From: an uncultured Solobacterium sp.
GTDB lineage: Bacteria > Bacillota_I > Bacilli_A > Erysipelotrichales > Erysipelotrichaceae
Direction: 5' to 3'
DNA: 8,325 bases
NCBI GenBank assembly: GCA_900547815.1
Contig: URHY01000082.1
Span: 1-8,325, forward strand
Part shown: positions 6,146-8,325 of the stretch, piece by piece
Numbering within the stretch: position 1 is the first letter of the stretch
Layout of the letters: each line of letters begins with the position of its first letter
Made by a program: the position numbers and the translations under genes
Notes under the pieces: model-generated
Told to the model about the DNA's origin: nothing
Database searches by the model: none
The model's input: the letters and a program-made list of their open reading frames with translations, nothing else

Positions 6146-7479
6146 AAAATCACTCTTTAACTGAAGGAAGCATCGCAAAAGGATTACTTTTCTTTGTGAT
6201 TCCACTTTTCTTTTCAAATCTATTTCAACAACTCTATAACACAATTGATACCTTATTAGTTGGGCATTTTTTAGGCGATAATGCACTGGCTGCAATGGGT
6301 GCAACAGCTGCTATTTTTGAATTGATTGTTCAATTTTCAAATGGATGTGGAACTGGATTTAGTATTGTTACTGCTAGATACTTTGGTTCAAAAAATGAAG
6401 ATGAACTAAAAAAAAGTGTTGCTACATCTTTAATTCTTGGCCTTATTATATCCATTGCGATCACAATTGTTTCTTATGTTTTTATGCCATCATTGTTAAC
6501 TCTTTTAAAGACTCCAAGAATTATTTATAATGATTCATTAAATTATATACGTTGTATATCTGCTTTCTTGATTATCACAATGTTCTACAATTTAGGTGCA
6601 GGTATGTTACGAGCAATAGGAGATAGTCTTAGACCTTTAATTGTACTTTTCTGTTCTTCTATCATTAATATTGCCCTAGATATATTTTGTATCACAATTC
6701 TAGATATGGGAGTTTTAGGAGCTGGTGTAGCTACTGTTATTGCACAAGGCATATCGACAATTATTTGTTTCTTTTTAATTTGGAAAGATGCTAAAATACT
6801 TATCCCTAAAAAAGAACATTTCCATATGGAATCCTCTATGATTAACGATTTATTAGGGCAAGGATTTTCAATGGGATTCATGTTTTCTATTGTATCCATT
6901 GGAACAATCATTCTCCAAACAGGAATCAATGGACTTGGAACACAGATTATTGCCGCACATACAGCTGCACGAAAATTAATGTCCTTATTGTGTCTTCCTT
7001 TGTCTACATTAGCTGCTTCTATGGCTACCTTTGTTTCTCAAAATAAAGGAGCTCAAAACTATACTCGTATTATGAAAGGTGTTCGTATGGCAAACACTTG
7101 TAGTATTATCTATCCTATATTTTTAAGTATAATCATCTATTTTACAGCTGAAAATCTAGTCCATTTCCTTTCAGGATCAAACAATCCTATTGTACTTGAG
7201 AATGGTGCTATGTATTTAAAAATCAATGTACCTTTCTTTATTGTATTAAGTATTCTTCTTAATTTACGAAATACGATTCAAGGTTTTGGATATAAAATCA
7301 CACCACTTATTTCAAGTCTTATTGAATTCTTTGGAAAAATCGTATTCACTTTATTTCTAGTACCTACATTTAAATATTTGGGTGTATGCTTTTGCGAACC
7401 TATTATCTGGTGTTTGATGGCTAGTCAATTATTATTTTCATATCACAGAATCATAAAACCATTTAAAGCGCAGAACTAA
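6142..7479 (+). CDS. MATE family efflux transporter, second of a pair
   Basis: This is a second MATE antiporter of 445 residues with 12 predicted helices. Visible landmarks are VIPLFFSNLFQQLYNTIDTL (19-38, D36 in helix 1), SIVTARYFGSKN (74-85), LRAIGDSLRPL (156-166), SQNKGAQNYTRI (299-310) and LRNTIQGFGYKI (375-386). It is clearly related to the preceding protein in fold but diverged, so this is not a recent duplication. Its ATG overlaps the upstream stop by four bases (ATGA), and AAGGAGA (6127-6133) gives good spacing, so translation is coupled. The pair may form two separate pumps or a mixed complex; MATE proteins are generally thought to act as monomers, so the second option is speculation. 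The last codons form the 5' arm of the terminator. Confidence 0.94.
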   Translation: MKNHSLTEGSIAKGLLFFVIPLFFSNLFQQLYNTIDTLLVGHFLGDNALAAMGATAAIFELIVQFSNGCGTGFSIVTARYFGSKNEDELKKSVATSLILGLIISIAITIVSYVFMPSLLTLLKTPRIIYNDSLNYIRCISAFLIITMFYNLGAGMLRAIGDSLRPLIVLFCSSIINIALDIFCITILDMGVLGAGVATVIAQGISTIICFFLIWKDAKILIPKKEHFHMESSMINDLLGQGFSMGFMFSIVSIGTIILQTGINGLGTQIIAAHTAARKLMSLLCLPLSTLAASMATFVSQNKGAQNYTRIMKGVRMANTCSIIYPIFLSIIIYFTAENLVHFLSGSNNPIVLENGAMYLKINVPFFIVLSILLNLRNTIQGFGYKITPLISSLIEFFGKIVFTLFLVPTFKYLGVCFCEPIIWCLMASQLLFSYHRIIKPFKAQN

Positions 7480-7491
7480 TATCTGCGCTTT
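7465..7491. terminator. Hairpin terminator shared by convergent genes
   Basis: AAAGCGCAGA (7465-7474) and TCTGCGCTTT (7482-7491) form a perfect 10-base stem with a 7-base loop. The 5' arm encodes the last residues of the second MATE protein, and its TAA lies in the loop. The stop of the convergent regulator gene is at 7500-7502. The T-tract is short on both strands (TTTGTTAT on plus), so termination may be leaky. Confidence 0.75.
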
Positions 7492-7499
7492 GTTATGTA

Positions 7500-8156
7500 T
7501 TATGCTTGTATAAATTGTTTTAAATAATCTTCATCTAAAATTAAGATTTTTTGATTGACCATTGTAATGACGTTTTCCTCACGTAATCCTCTTAATATAC
7601 GGTTTACACTATTTCTTGTGGAAATACCGCAGAAGCCAGCTATATCGTCGTTCGTAACTTGGAAATCAATTATTATTCCATCCTTTAATTTTCTTCCAAA
7701 TAATGGAATTAATGAATAAATAAAAGCACAAACAGCTCCATTTTTTCCATTCATTGTCATAAGTTGTTGTCTTAAAATAGCTTCTGATAATTTATTTCGA
7801 TAATATGAATTTACATAATCTTGTAGATTTGTATCTTGATTTACATATTCCCAAAACAATACCCTTGGAATACGATAAAATACAGCTATATCACTTTCTA
7901 TACGAACATTAAATGGTGCTGACGTATATTGACTTACTTCGTCTTTTAAAAGTGAAATAATATCCGGCCCTTTAATATACGATATATTAAATTCGCGACC
8001 ATCACGTAAAATTATACTTGTTTTAATAACGCCTTCCTTTAACACATATGTATCTTGTTGTTCCAATCCATAATACGTTAAATATGTATGTCTTTTTTTT
8101 GTAACTGTAGGCACATCTTTTTCTTCAAGAAATTTTATTAAATAGTTACTGCCCAT
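7500..8156 (-). CDS. Crp/Fnr-family transcriptional regulator
   Basis: This is a 218-residue DNA-binding regulator, expected to act as a dimer. A beta-roll sensor domain of cNMP-binding type (about 20-100, with YVLKEGVIKTSIILRDGRE) is followed by a dimerisation helix (about 105-135) and a C-terminal winged helix-turn-helix (about 165-210), with the recognition region VTNDDIAGFCGISTRNSVNRILRGL at 167-191. There are no N-terminal iron-sulfur cysteines as in FNR, and the phosphate-binding RxS signature of cAMP binders is not evident, so its signal is unknown. The style resembles Crp-type regulators of Listeria, Lactobacillales and related Firmicutes. AAGGAGA and AAGGG precede the ATG. The gene is convergent to the MATE operon. 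A palindrome at its own promoter suggests autoregulation. A role in controlling the transporters is possible from proximity only. Confidence 0.92.
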   Translation of the reverse strand: MGSNYLIKFLEEKDVPTVTKKRHTYLTYYGLEQQDTYVLKEGVIKTSIILRDGREFNISYIKGPDIISLLKDEVSQYTSAPFNVRIESDIAVFYRIPRVLFWEYVNQDTNLQDYVNSYYRNKLSEAILRQQLMTMNGKNGAVCAFIYSLIPLFGRKLKDGIIIDFQVTNDDIAGFCGISTRNSVNRILRGLREENVITMVNQKILILDEDYLKQFIQA

Positions 8157-8184
8157 AAAAATCCCTTTCTCCTTCAGTTAAAAT

Positions 8185-8213
8185 AGTATAACACAATCCT
8201 AAAAATATGTAGG
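8185..8213 (-). promoter_or_regulatory. Promoter of the Crp/Fnr-family gene
   Basis: On the minus strand TATACT (8185-8190, 5 of 6) carries an extended TG (TGT at 8191-8193). A poor -35, CCTACA (8208-8213, 3 of 6), lies 17 bases away. The predicted start is near 8178, leaving a 21-base leader. A weak -35 with a good -10 is typical of promoters that need an activator. Confidence 0.6.
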
Positions 8214-8225
8214 TAACATATGTTA
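8214..8225. promoter_or_regulatory. Palindromic operator resembling a PrfA/Crp-type box
   Basis: TAACATATGTTA is a perfect 12-base palindrome touching the -35 box. It contains TAACA-NN-TGTTA and matches 12 of 14 positions of the Listeria PrfA box TTAACANNTGTTAA. Its centre (8219.5) is 41.5 bases upstream of the predicted start, the class II activator position for Crp-family proteins. The product of the gene itself is the likely ligand (inference). Confidence 0.55.
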
Positions 8226-8325
8226 TTATCTTTAATTGTTTTATAAGAAAGAAAGTAGGCGATAGAGTTTAAATGAATATATAAAACTAGATAGGGATAA
8301 ATCAACCTTTAAAAGTCATAGGGAT
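8226..8325. other. Right-edge AT-rich DNA without a visible gene
   Basis: No open reading frame of useful length with a ribosome binding site is seen. ATAGGGAT occurs twice (8291-8298 and 8318-8325), 27 bases apart, the second copy cut by the window end. This could be the beginning of regulatory sequence for a gene to the right, or chance. Confidence 0.3.

Noticed and set aside
6585..6929. Minus-strand ORF inside the second MATE gene
   Set aside because: It is antisense to conserved transporter helices, with no ribosome binding site seen.
1..8325. CRISPR array, tRNA, rRNA or insertion-sequence ends
   Set aside because: No regularly spaced repeats, cloverleaf-like sequence, rRNA segments or paired terminal repeats were seen on either strand.

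Overview
The window is AT-rich bacterial DNA of Firmicutes (Bacillota) type. Evidence for this is the AT-rich codon use, the prfA-prmC gene pair, GGAGG-type ribosome binding sites, a GH73 autolysin and an Rpn-family nuclease of the kind common in gut and oral Erysipelotrichia and Clostridia. Assignment to Erysipelotrichia is an inference from protein style, not a search result.

Layout. The left third (79-2003, minus strand) is a housekeeping operon. It encodes release factor 1 (prfA) and, one base overlapped, the methyltransferase that modifies its GGQ glutamine (prmC). It is driven by a good sigma-A type promoter at 2088-2116. Divergent from it, 2168-3562 encodes a membrane-anchored extracellular N-acetylglucosaminidase (GH73) and ends at a strong intrinsic terminator.

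The segment 3605-4771 is an accessory cassette between two terminators. It has a 226-base leader that may hold a 17-codon hydrophobic peptide, direct repeats and a hairpin that would mask a ribosome binding site, followed by an Rpn-type PD-(D/E)XK nuclease gene. Inside the nuclease gene, in frame, an AGGAGG lies eight bases before an ATG. This would yield a separate 76-residue C-terminal protein, the same arrangement as the E. coli RpnL/RpnS toxin and intragenic antitoxin pairs. It is the most interesting signal in the window.

From 4773 a promoter drives two MATE-family multidrug/cation antiporters, translationally coupled by an ATGA overlap (4811-6145 and 6142-7479). A convergent Crp/Fnr-family regulator (8156-7500, minus strand) follows, sharing a hairpin terminator with the transporters. 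Its promoter has a 12-base perfect palindrome resembling a Listeria PrfA box, centred at -41.5 from the predicted start. This is the class II activator position and suggests autoregulation. No copy of the box was found at the MATE promoter, so regulation of the MATE pair by this protein is not supported.

Two genes, the autolysin and the first MATE gene, lack a Shine-Dalgarno sequence. Each has a -10 element only 7-9 bases before its ATG, which suggests leaderless or nearly leaderless mRNAs.
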